Of a DNA stretch of 64,000 nt, positions 7,599 through 15,000 are shown piece by piece. The notes below the pieces were generated by a model. It made no database searches. It saw nothing but the letters and a program-made list of their open reading frames with translations, and had not been told where the DNA came from. The translations under genes and the position numbers were made by a program. The DNA lies in contig CALRXU020000008.1 in the NCBI GenBank assembly GCA_943372215.1, positions 1-64,000 of the forward strand. Reading direction: 5' to 3'. Every line of letters begins with the position of its first letter. The first letter of the stretch is position 1. This DNA comes from UBA6183 sp943372215. Its GTDB lineage: Bacteria > Bacteroidota > Bacteroidia > UKL13-3.

Positions 7599-8897
7599 AT
7601 GGAGCAAACACAGGAAACTCAAGAATTGATTACGAACTACAAACAGACCAATAAGCTGCTGCGAACAAGGTTTGTCTTTCTCAGTATTGTTTTTCTTATC
7701 ATACTGGGTTTGTTTAATAACTTAAGCCATAATGACGTTACTCGCAAGGAATTATATGGAACTATCAATGAATTAATAAATATTGCAAAAAGCGATTCGC
7801 TTGAACATTCATTTAATAAGGCAATGAATGATATGACATTTGTTATACATCATAGTGGTATAGATGAGTATGAATTGGCACAATTGGAGTACGATTTACA
7901 AAAGACAAACTATCAAGATAAGACTCCTATTTTTCAACTGATTAACAAAATCAAAAGTCAACGAGATAATCTCGGGCAATCGTCTGGTGATTATGAAATC
8001 AATATTTTGGGGATGAATACCTCATTTTCAAATTGGCTGTATTTCATACCCCTTATTCTTCTGCTTTTATACCATGATATGCTACTTATTTTCCTTTATC
8101 GTAAATCTCTTCAAACACGGATACAAAAGGCAGGAATATCAACATGGATGCTTGGCCCAGAATTATTCTTCCAAGATCAGAAGGTCAATGATACATTGCT
8201 TAATAGAGGTATACAGTTATTAACAACAAGTTTTATTGCTATTTTCTTAATATTACCGCTTATTCCAACTGCATACGGGGCTATTCAGTATATCTCTGAA
8301 AATCGGCAAGACGATATTCAACCACTTTTGGTACTTATTCAGTGGGTAAGTCTCATTATTATGGTCATAGAAGCTGGAGTTATATATTACAATGAAGATA
8401 TATTCTCTAGCCAACAAATTTTCAGGTCAGTATTTCGGCTATTTACAGTGAATACTCTTAAGATTGCTATTGTTGAGGCGGCTATGATTATTATTCTAAC
8501 AACGTTATTCGGTCTCCTCAGTTATGATTTTCCTTCCGAGATTAAGTTTTACAATAGTCCTCCTCATATACCAGAGGTAAATTGGATATTTATATTGCTT
8601 GTCTTTTTTTCACTAGTGCCAATGCTTTTTGGGACGATACTCTTGTTAAAAAACAGGTTCAAACAATTAGGGGTGGTATTAAGAATTACTGGGCGTTTAA
8701 TGACTCTTTCGTGGGTTATGCTTTTTATAAGTTTCCTATTGGCTGATTACACATATATATCTGTATATATTCCATTGGATGGTTGGTATGCATCTGCATA
8801 TATACTGTTTCCCGTTTTTATTGGTATAGCTTTGCTTTATGTTTGGATACAGAAAAAAACCAAAAGAGCTAACGTGGGTATTGGACTGATTGATTAA
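7599..8897 (+). CDS. Polytopic membrane protein of unknown function
   Basis: A 432-aa protein, starting at the ATG at 7599 rather than the in-frame TTG at 7572. One membrane segment lies near residue 25-43, then a soluble region of about 100 residues with helices (DEYELAQLEYDLQ), then about seven further segments to the C-terminus. The domain between the first two segments is probably outside the cytoplasm. No family is recognised. It is the first gene inside the left boundary of the element and stands alone on the plus strand, so it is probably cargo. A transport or sensor role cannot be judged. Confidence 0.6.
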   Translation: MEQTQETQELITNYKQTNKLLRTRFVFLSIVFLIILGLFNNLSHNDVTRKELYGTINELINIAKSDSLEHSFNKAMNDMTFVIHHSGIDEYELAQLEYDLQKTNYQDKTPIFQLINKIKSQRDNLGQSSGDYEINILGMNTSFSNWLYFIPLILLLLYHDMLLIFLYRKSLQTRIQKAGISTWMLGPELFFQDQKVNDTLLNRGIQLLTTSFIAIFLILPLIPTAYGAIQYISENRQDDIQPLLVLIQWVSLIIMVIEAGVIYYNEDIFSSQQIFRSVFRLFTVNTLKIAIVEAAMIIILTTLFGLLSYDFPSEIKFYNSPPHIPEVNWIFILLVFFSLVPMLFGTILLLKNRFKQLGVVLRITGRLMTLSWVMLFISFLLADYTYISVYIPLDGWYASAYILFPVFIGIALLYVWIQKKTKRANVGIGLID

Positions 8898-8961
8898 ATG
8901 TAAGGGAGAGAAACACAGGAAAGGGTAGATATATAGTTGCTTAGGGGATTATTGCTGATAA

Positions 8962-9978
8962 CTAGAATTTATTGATAAGCTCTGGGAGCTTTTCAATTAC
9001 TTTGGGAATTAAATTAATACTTACTCCTTCAAATACTTTTCGGATACTATCTAATGTTTCTTTAATTGCTGTTGCTCTTGGCTTGGGATGTTTAGCTTGT
9101 GCTTCAGCAGTTGCAATTTCTGATTCTAGTTCAGATTTTAAATCATCCGAAATATTCAAGTTGTCAATAGATTGTTTCAAGTCATTCAAAAAAGATTTTA
9201 GCTCTTCGATATGTTCTTGAATACGCGTGTTGTTCTGAAATGTGGATTGAGAAGTCCCTTGCTGAAATGGTGAGTTAATCATGTTTTGTACTTGAACAAC
9301 ATTTATAGTAGATGAAACTGGGATTGGTTTTTCCGATTTTAGTATCTCTCGTTCAATTTGTTGAAGAAAATGCACTCCTGATACTGTAATCTTTGCATTT
9401 AAATTACTGAGTGAGGGATGCATTTTAATGACACCATTAGAATCTAATATTTGGGTTAATTCTCTAAGTTCATCATAATGATTTAAGCGAATGTCGTTTG
9501 ATTCAAAAAGGTATTCTATTGGATGAAATCTACCTGTATTTATTTGATTAAGCTTCTTTAAAAGGAAAAGTACTTTTTCATCTTGGGTATATGAGTCTCG
9601 GCCAATTGGACTGTATTTGTCACCTTCTACAATTGGGTCACAAACTGAGGAAAGAGTAAGGCAATATGAAAGTTCAGAAACATTTTCTTTAAATATTTCA
9701 CTATGCTCGTTAATTCTATGTTCAAGGTCTGTTCTCATGCCAGGAAAGGAATACCTATTGCCTCCGGCATTACTAAATTCATTAATCAAGTAGTTGTTGT
9801 TTTCGCCAAAGGCATCTCTAAGAAATCCCAAAGCCAGCGACTTCCATTCTTTCAGATTTTTCTTTGATTCGATTAAATCTTCCTCGGTTCTTATTTTTAT
9901 TTTAGACAAAGGTTCTCCTTGATTAACAAGTTCATTGATTTGTTCTTTAAAGGTTATATATGGGATTGTAAGTTTCAT
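8962..9978 (-). CDS. Soluble protein with C-terminal helical repeat, possible defence gene
   Basis: A 338-aa protein. The N-terminal 200 residues are mixed alpha/beta with no motif I know. Residues about 222-250 form a polar N/Q/S-rich linker (VVQVQNMINSPFQQGTSQST). The last 90 residues are amphipathic helices (HIEELKSFLNDLKQSID; ELESEIATAEAQAKHPKPRATAIKE). From memory, an N/Q/S linker followed by such helices and a short hydrophobic C-terminus occurs in bacterial proteins annotated as abortive-infection or effector-like. That is resemblance only. It stands convergent to the membrane gene at 7599 and may pair with the small membrane protein at 10071. Confidence 0.5.
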   Translation of the reverse strand: MKLTIPYITFKEQINELVNQGEPLSKIKIRTEEDLIESKKNLKEWKSLALGFLRDAFGENNNYLINEFSNAGGNRYSFPGMRTDLEHRINEHSEIFKENVSELSYCLTLSSVCDPIVEGDKYSPIGRDSYTQDEKVLFLLKKLNQINTGRFHPIEYLFESNDIRLNHYDELRELTQILDSNGVIKMHPSLSNLNAKITVSGVHFLQQIEREILKSEKPIPVSSTINVVQVQNMINSPFQQGTSQSTFQNNTRIQEHIEELKSFLNDLKQSIDNLNISDDLKSELESEIATAEAQAKHPKPRATAIKETLDSIRKVFEGVSINLIPKVIEKLPELINKF

Positions 9979-10070
9979 AATAGCAAATGTATGAAGTTTG
10001 TTTATTATGTGGTACGAGTTTCTCGTAACTCAAAGCCGATAATGTTCATGCGTTTCTTACTCACAATATT

Positions 10071-10259
10071 TTATTCTTCGGATTTTCCTTTTTTAAAAAC
10101 TTTTAATATTCCGGTAATTGGTATTGACGGGATTACGTTCTTAAAAAAATCTCCCAAAGCTTTGATCTTTTCTACAGGGACATTTTTTAATCTTTCGGTC
10201 ATGTAAGCTATCCAAACTAACATAACCACTACAATTGGTGTTAAATACATTATATTCAT
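10071..10259 (-). CDS. Small single-pass membrane protein
   Basis: A 62-aa ORF with a hydrophobic N-terminal segment (MYLTPIVVVMLVWIAYM) and a basic, soluble C-terminus. The start is preceded on the minus strand by an AGAGAAAAG purine stretch that could act as a ribosome binding site. It lies 92 bp upstream of the start of the 338-aa gene, same strand, so the two may be cotranscribed. Its function is unknown. Confidence 0.45.
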   Translation of the reverse strand: MNIMYLTPIVVVMLVWIAYMTERLKNVPVEKIKALGDFFKNVIPSIPITGILKVFKKGKSEE

Positions 10260-10770
10260 ATTTCTTTTCTCTTTATATATAGATTTTTAAAAAAGTTCTT
10301 ATCTGTGTAATCTTATATGTTTCTTTTAGTTTTACGTTACCGCTCAATAATGATATTTTTTTGTTGTGGGCAAAAGGACAACAAATTAATTATCTGTAAA
10401 ACAGTATTTTACATAAAATTGTTAGTTTTATTTTTCTAGATTACAAAATTACAAACAACAGGTGGGTACGAAAAGGACATGAAATAGGGTTTGCACAAAA
10501 CAATGCAATCCCTACCAATAAGCATATTCATTATGAATAAGTTAGATGGTTCAATTACAGCTTTACGTCTTAATTTCTTATAGACCCTGTAAATCCAAGA
10601 TTTCTTATCGGACAAATTGCGGGAAAATCTTTATGAGGCTTGTTAACAAAGGCTTTAAAGGTTATGAAAAACTTACTTCACCGTAAAATCGAAGTTGCTT
10701 TTATGCGCATTTTGGATATTATTTTACGGAACACTTATAGGATTTATGTAATGCCGCTTCACTTTCTTTT
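10260..10770. other. AT-rich non-coding stretch
   Basis: No convincing gene. It contains an 11-bp inverted repeat with one mismatch, TAGGGTTTGCA (10485-10495) and TGCAATCCCTA (10504-10514), with an 8-nt loop. Nothing else stands out. Confidence 0.4.
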
Positions 10771-10772
10771 TG

Positions 10773-10878
10773 CTCCTTTTTCTTTGCCAACTTGTATAGA
10801 CCTTGGTCGCAGGGTTGGAAAAAGAAAAAGGAGGTGCGGCAAAAGCGATCCCCTGCGGGACCGCTTCGCTGCACCTCC
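10773..10878. repeat. Nested inverted repeats downstream of the ArdC-like operon
   Basis: Three inverted repeats lie side by side. One pairs 10773-10791 with 10814-10833 (CTCCTTTTTCTTTGCCAAC against its near complement). The second pairs GGAGGTGC (10830-10837) with GCACCTCC (10871-10878). The third, inside the second, pairs AAGCGATCCC (10843-10852) with GGGACCGCTT (10857-10866), with one mismatch. They lie just past the stop of the gene at 10906-11319 and may terminate it, but are more elaborate than a normal terminator. Confidence 0.6.
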
Positions 10879-10905
10879 GTTCTCGGACGTGTGTGTAATC
10901 AACCG

Positions 10906-11319
10906 TTATACATACGGCAATGGTTCAAGCTCAGCCGTTATTGGCTCTTGGACTGGTGGGGATTCATCTTGGTGTATTGGGTCAACCTGTGCATTAGAAA
11001 ACAGGTAGGCAATTGGGAAAAACTTGTTTTTTTCCGTTTCGCTTTGGGTGGTTTCTTGTTCGTCCTTTGTTCGCTCAATGTCTTTGGGTCGTGCCCAGAG
11101 TAAAAATGCTTTCTCGCCTTTGCGTACCTGAAAGCCATCTTTACGCCATTGGCGGTAGCTTTTAAACTCTCGGTGTACATTGTTCTTGTAGAGGGTTTCC
11201 ATGATGGCATCATTGATGGTGCAAAATGTACCTGCTTCTACAAGGTCGGAAACTTCTTGCGAAAGTGCTTTCAGGGTTTCTCGGGCTTCTTTGACGGTTG
11301 CTTTAACTTCTTTTTTCAT
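10906..11319 (-). CDS. ArdC N-terminal-like protein, copy 1
   Basis: A 137-aa protein. The core (FKSYRQWRKDGFQVRKGEKAFLLWARP, about residues 52-78) has the GxxVRKGEK-F/I-LLW signature of the N-terminal ssDNA-binding domain of ArdC-type antirestriction proteins. The segment FFPIAYLFSNAQV follows. A paralogue with the same layout sits in the mobilization operon at 22486-22965. The ArdC metallopeptidase domain is absent, so it is a short stand-alone version. The C-terminus is acidic and proline-rich. It probably works with ssDNA during transfer or protects the incoming strand. Confidence 0.65.
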   Translation of the reverse strand: MKKEVKATVKEARETLKALSQEVSDLVEAGTFCTINDAIMETLYKNNVHREFKSYRQWRKDGFQVRKGEKAFLLWARPKDIERTKDEQETTQSETEKNKFFPIAYLFSNAQVDPIHQDESPPVQEPITAELEPLPYV

Positions 11320-11346
11320 GGTGTGTGTTGTTGAGGTGATTGAAAT

Positions 11347-11374
11347 AACCTGCCGTGAATGCTCACGGCAGGTT
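11347..11374 (-). terminator. Perfect 12-bp hairpin between two genes
   Basis: AACCTGCCGTGA, 4-nt loop, TCACGGCAGGTT. It separates the genes at 11380-11787 and 10906-11319 on the same strand. The T tract is weak, so it may be an attenuator or mRNA-processing element. Confidence 0.6.
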
Positions 11375-11379
11375 TGAAA

Positions 11380-11787
11380 CTAGTTACCGTACTCCATGAT
11401 TTTTTGGTCAAATTCAACCAGTTTGGTGTCTAAGGTGGCAAGTAAATGCTCTTGCATTTCCTTTAACAGCTTGGGGTTGATAATCTCATACTCATTGCCA
11501 GCATCATCATGGAGCGTAATGCCAACATTGTACCTGCGGTCAGTGTCGAATTGCTCCAATGCTTCGGTTGGGACAACGAGTTTGGCAACCGCTTCACGGT
11601 GCTTCTCAAATCTTCGTTTGATACCCACTAACTGGGATAAGCCATCAAAGAACTTCATTTGTTCTTCAACGGTTTTGGGAGCGGTTTTGGTGGCGGTGGC
11701 TTCACCATTTGTTTTGGTCTGCGAGGTAGTCATTCCTTGAATGCCTTTGTCCTCTTTTTTGGTTGTGTTGCTCATTTTTCGCTTCAT
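11380..11787 (-). CDS. Hypothetical element backbone protein
   Basis: A 135-aa protein. The N-terminal 35 residues are a low-complexity K/T/Q stretch. The middle (VEEQMKFFDGLSQLVGIKRRFEKHREAVAKL) is helical, followed by strands (RYNVGITLHDDAGNEYEIINP) and a C-terminal helix. No family is recognised. It is transcribed away from the structured origin-like region at 11.84-12.58 kb and lies upstream of the ArdC-like gene, so a role in DNA processing is possible but unproven. Confidence 0.55.
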   Translation of the reverse strand: MKRKMSNTTKKEDKGIQGMTTSQTKTNGEATATKTAPKTVEEQMKFFDGLSQLVGIKRRFEKHREAVAKLVVPTEALEQFDTDRRYNVGITLHDDAGNEYEIINPKLLKEMQEHLLATLDTKLVEFDQKIMEYGN

Positions 11788-11840
11788 TTTTTAAAAGAAA
11801 AACAGAAAAAAGAAAGCAATCAAAAGGTGGGTGATGGCTC

Positions 11841-11930
11841 GGCTGTCAAGGTTTTTTGAATAAATATGTTGCCGATGAAAACGGACGAATAGACATATTT
11901 TTCAAAAACCTGCTCCTGACCTTGACAGCC
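11841..11930. repeat. Long bulged inverted repeat (IR1 of the origin-like region)
   Basis: GGCTGTCAAGG (11841-11851) pairs perfectly with CCTTGACAGCC (11920-11930). The adjoining AGGTTTTTTGAATAAATATGT pairs with 11893-11911 with two single-base bulges. An 8-nt bulge and a 23-nt loop complete the structure. Confidence 0.75.
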
Positions 11931-12174
11931 AACGTAGAGATGGGATGTGCGTACCCACCAACTTTGCTGCCCTTTTTGCTGTTTTTTAAAAAATGAATGA
12001 ATGGTGGCCAGTTCCTAGAATGTGCGGTGGGTTGATTGATTAATCCCGCATGGGGTCGGGTTGAGATATGCCAGGCATCAAGTGGGGAGGGTGTGTACCT
12101 TTTCAGATATGACACACGGACGATGGGGTGCACGGCATATCTCACACCTGACTGCATGCGATTTCTTACGGAGT

Positions 12175-12236
12175 GAAATGCGAATACCACACCGGAGTGT
12201 GTGCGAAGCTCGCCTGCGGTGTGGTATTGGCATTTC
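12175..12236. repeat. 19-bp inverted repeat (IR3 of the origin-like region)
   Basis: GAAATGCGAATACCACACC pairs with GGTGTGGTATTGGCATTTC with one mismatch and a 24-nt loop. The flanking pair TGAGATATGCC (12062-12072) / GGCATATCTCA (12134-12144) forms a perfect 11-bp repeat just to its left. Confidence 0.75.
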
Positions 12237-12346
12237 TCTTTGGGTGAGGCTGTGCGCCTTTATTGTTGGTGAGCGTGTGGCTATTTAACATAATTGCCTT
12301 ATCGGAACGTGTTTCGATAAGATGCTGTTATGTTACTTAGCTTTGG

Positions 12347-12505
12347 GTTGTTTTTCTGGCATGTCTTTTTGCCAGTGGGAATGTGTTGCGCTTTGAAAGT
12401 GCGGGTTTACTCCCCAACGTTGTAATGCCTTTGAAAAAATGGGGGTGAACGTATTTTCAATGGGCTACATGGGGTTGCTTGCAAAAAGCATGACAGAAAA
12501 ACAAC
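12347..12505. repeat. 25-bp inverted repeat (IR5 of the origin-like region)
   Basis: The left arm 12347-12372 (GTTGTTTTTCTG...CTTTTTGC) matches the complement of 12481-12505 except for one mismatch and one extra base. The 108-nt loop contains TTGAAAA (12431-12437) and TTTTCAA (12454-12460). Confidence 0.75.
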
Positions 12506-12523
12506 AGACGGCACGGGTGTGGA

Positions 12524-12580
12524 ACCATCCCAAAGACAGGAAAGCCCGACATGCAATGAGGGTGGTGGCTTTGGGATGGT
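12524..12580. repeat. Perfect 12-bp inverted repeat (IR6 of the origin-like region)
   Basis: ACCATCCCAAAG (12524-12535) and CTTTGGGATGGT (12569-12580), with a 33-nt loop. Confidence 0.75.
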
Positions 12581-12655
12581 GGGGCATTTTAAATTTCTTT
12601 TATATTATTAAGTGATTTTAACTATCTTGTGTTGCAATTAGTGTCTTAGTCCAAT

Positions 12656-12988
12656 ATGAAATATCCTCTTTACAATTCTCATGATTTATCTCGTTCGTCA
12701 AAAGATGGCAACTATCAGTTTGATGTTTTTTCCGAATTTATTAATCAGTTGCTTGTTGGTGAATATTTAGAGCATGAAACTGAAGCTGGAATTGCTAAAT
12801 ATATTCAGGTTAATGGCACAGAAGGTTTAAGCCCAGATCAAGGCAAAGTATTGAACCAAATTATCTCAAGGTATGAAAAGCGATGTAAGATTTGTGATAC
12901 CCTTATTGACCTTAACCAAGTTTTAGACAATGAAGATAACAATGGATTATGTGATCCTCATGCACGGCTGGCTGAAAAGGAAGATTAA
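12656..12988 (+). CDS. Small hypothetical protein with possible zinc knuckle
   Basis: A 110-aa acidic protein. It has a CKIC pair near residue 78 and a further cysteine in GLCDPHAR about 20 residues later, a spacing that could bind zinc with the nearby histidine. A KVLNQIISRYEKRC helix precedes it. It starts on the far side of the origin-like region, divergent from the gene at 11380-11787. No family recognised. Confidence 0.55.
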   Translation: MKYPLYNSHDLSRSSKDGNYQFDVFSEFINQLLVGEYLEHETEAGIAKYIQVNGTEGLSPDQGKVLNQIISRYEKRCKICDTLIDLNQVLDNEDNNGLCDPHARLAEKED

Positions 12989-13035
12989 CTTAAACTCATT
13001 TAATTACTAAACAATATAGATTGATTTTTAACACC

Positions 13036-13977
13036 TCAAAAATCAGGGTGAAACCGAATAATATCTCGTTTTAAATCATCTAGGTTGTTCAAGATATATC
13101 GTTCTGTTGAGCTTACGAATCTGTGTCCGGCCATGTGTTGCACTTTTCTAATATCATGTACTTTGAGCCAATTTGAAATAACGGATGCTCGAAGTTGCTT
13201 CATATTTTCTATATATGTATGATGGGCTTTGATTTCTTTTACGATGCGTTGCATTACATTATCTAATGTTGTTCCTGCTCCGGTGGTAATAAAGAGGGAA
13301 TTAGTCTTGATACCTGTTAATTGAAGCATGTGCGGGCGAATGGTGTTGAGGTATTCAATCATATCTGCCACCTGTGCAATATCAAAGGGAAGTGTCCTGC
13401 TTTCACTTTTCTTTGCTGCTTCAATAAAGATGCTACCGGAATGGATTTGGACATCACACACATGTAATCGGGAAACTTCTTCTGTTCGCAATCCTTGATA
13501 TACCAATAGGCCAAGTACAATTTTATTGCGCTTACGGGCAAGGGTATTGAGGGCTTGTGGCGGGAGCTTCGTATCAGATGTATTGTGAAGCGGTTCGGTG
13601 CGATATGACGTGTACAGAAGCCTCAATTCTTCTGGGGTAAGTGGTTCATACAAGGAACGTCTTTTTATTCCTTGGACAATAATATTGGTGCATGGGTTTT
13701 CTGTTACTTCTCGTTGTTGCACAAGAAATGCGTAATAATGCTTAAGGTTATTTACCGCAATTTGCACTGTCCGTTGGCTCTGACCTTTTTTTTGACAGTG
13801 ATTCATATAGGCTAGAATGTCATTGTAGCCGACCATCTGCAATTGCATATTTTCTTTTTCTGTCCAAGCCATAAAGTATGTGACGTTCTTAATAGCGAGC
13901 TTTTGTGAGGTGTCGCTCAAACGGGCTAAGTACAGGTACTCTTGAAATGCGTCTTGTTTGTAGAGGGGATTATTCAT
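13036..13977 (-). CDS. Tyrosine recombinase, second of a tandem pair, atypical active site
   Basis: A 313-aa XerC/D-like recombinase. The start at 13977 is chosen because its ATG overlaps the stop of the upstream recombinase (ATGAATAA), implying coupled translation. A SAM-like N-terminal domain is followed by the catalytic domain with R in YQGLRTEEVSRL, a basic strand (AAKKSESRTLPF), and GHRFVSSTERYIL holding the second histidine and tyrosine. The usual HxxR box reads KQLR, so its first histidine is replaced by lysine. Tandem recombinases that act as a pair on element ends are known in Bacteroidota and other phyla. This member may be less active alone or serve as partner. Confidence 0.82.
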   Translation of the reverse strand: MNNPLYKQDAFQEYLYLARLSDTSQKLAIKNVTYFMAWTEKENMQLQMVGYNDILAYMNHCQKKGQSQRTVQIAVNNLKHYYAFLVQQREVTENPCTNIIVQGIKRRSLYEPLTPEELRLLYTSYRTEPLHNTSDTKLPPQALNTLARKRNKIVLGLLVYQGLRTEEVSRLHVCDVQIHSGSIFIEAAKKSESRTLPFDIAQVADMIEYLNTIRPHMLQLTGIKTNSLFITTGAGTTLDNVMQRIVKEIKAHHTYIENMKQLRASVISNWLKVHDIRKVQHMAGHRFVSSTERYILNNLDDLKRDIIRFHPDF

Positions 13978-14926
13978 GGGTTGTTTCCAGTATGTGGGTG
14001 TAAATTTGTGTGCTTTCAAGTGAGCTGTGTCCCAGAAAGTCTTTGATCTGTTCAAGCTGCATACCTGCGGTACATAAATGGGTTGCAATGCTGTGGCGTA
14101 GGGTGTGTAGGCCTGGTGCTTTGGCTTGCAGGTCGGTATTTCCTGTTCGTGCAATAAGGAGTCGAAAACGGAAGTTTGCAGTTACGGGTTTCATTCTTCT
14201 TCCTCGTTCTGAAATGAGTACTGCTTCTTCTCGTTGGTATTTCAACAGGTATGGGCGGGCATCAGAAACATACCGCTCAAGGTGCTGTAATCCTTGGGGA
14301 CTGATGGGCACAAATCGTTCTTTATATCCTTTACCTTTTTTGACGAATAGAAATTGTTTGTCCCAAAATATATCGTGGATGTTTAAGGAAAGTCCTTCGT
14401 TCCTGCGAAGGCCACAGGCATAAAACAAGGTGAGCATCACTTTATCTCGTAACGCCATGGCAGGATAAAACCAGTCTGGTTTTCTCCCGTTTATTTGGGG
14501 ATAGTGTTCAGTTGCTTCATACAGTTCACGGACTTCTTGCTCAGTTAATACGGGAGGCAGTTCGATTCCAACATCTTCGGAATAGATATGAAGGGCGGGG
14601 AGTATCAGTCTGCCACTGTTGCGAAGGTATTTCACAAAGAGCATCAGAGCTTGGATGTGTTTGTTTAAATAGCTATTAGATAACCCTCCCGATTTTGCCG
14701 TATGTGGGCGACATTTAAGGGTGGTATGGTAATACGTTTCAATGGTTGGGATGTCAATATCTCGTATCTGAACTATGTTGCGCTGTTCTAAGTAATACAG
14801 GAACTCGCGCACTTGATTGGGTAATCCAGTAACCGTGGTTTCGCTGTATCCGAGGGTTTCCAACCATTCTTTGAATCCATGTTCAACGTACAAAAAGGCT
14901 GGAGCGGAAATCGGTAATTTTTTCAT
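13970..14926 (-). CDS. Tyrosine recombinase (XerC/D-like), first of a tandem pair
   Basis: A 318-aa protein with a core-binding domain (about residues 10-115) and a catalytic domain with a complete set of active residues: R in YACGLRRNEGLSL, K in KKGKGYKERFVPI, HTLRHSIATHL for HxxR, and LGHSSLESTQIYTH for the second histidine and tyrosine. It probably integrates or excises the element, or resolves its multimers. It is cotranscribed with the atypical recombinase at 13036-13977, with a short stop/start overlap. It lies 74 bp from the stop of the primase-associated-type ATPase. Confidence 0.88.
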   Translation of the reverse strand: MKKLPISAPAFLYVEHGFKEWLETLGYSETTVTGLPNQVREFLYYLEQRNIVQIRDIDIPTIETYYHTTLKCRPHTAKSGGLSNSYLNKHIQALMLFVKYLRNSGRLILPALHIYSEDVGIELPPVLTEQEVRELYEATEHYPQINGRKPDWFYPAMALRDKVMLTLFYACGLRRNEGLSLNIHDIFWDKQFLFVKKGKGYKERFVPISPQGLQHLERYVSDARPYLLKYQREEAVLISERGRRMKPVTANFRFRLLIARTGNTDLQAKAPGLHTLRHSIATHLCTAGMQLEQIKDFLGHSSLESTQIYTHILETTHE

Positions 14927-15000
14927 GGGGTACTTCCTTTTGTGTTTTGGTGGACTACGTGGTCTATATCTCTGATTGTATGATACATAGGTGGTCCAAT

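Larger units (their letters stand above)
11788..12655. other. Structured non-coding region, candidate origin of transfer or replication
   Basis: 868 bp with no credible gene and at least six inverted repeats, several with arms of 11-25 bp: 11841-11869/11893-11930, 12062-12072/12134-12144, 12175-12193/12218-12236, 12298-12321, 12347-12372/12481-12505 and 12524-12535/12569-12580. A further 7-bp pair (12431-12437/12454-12460) lies in the loop of the fifth. The GC content is locally higher than in its neighbours. The density of hairpins resembles oriT or a plasmid-type replication origin. No nic consensus could be assigned. Confidence 0.6.

Noticed and set aside
10640..11103. Two plus-strand ORFs over the nested inverted repeats and the ArdC-like gene
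   Set aside because: They are antisense to a clear gene and to hairpins, and have no recognisable protein features.
11846..12190. A 114-codon minus-strand ORF in the structured region
   Set aside because: It runs through several inverted repeats, has odd composition rich in H, R, S and P and no start context, and overlaps no operon. It is chance coding in non-coding DNA.
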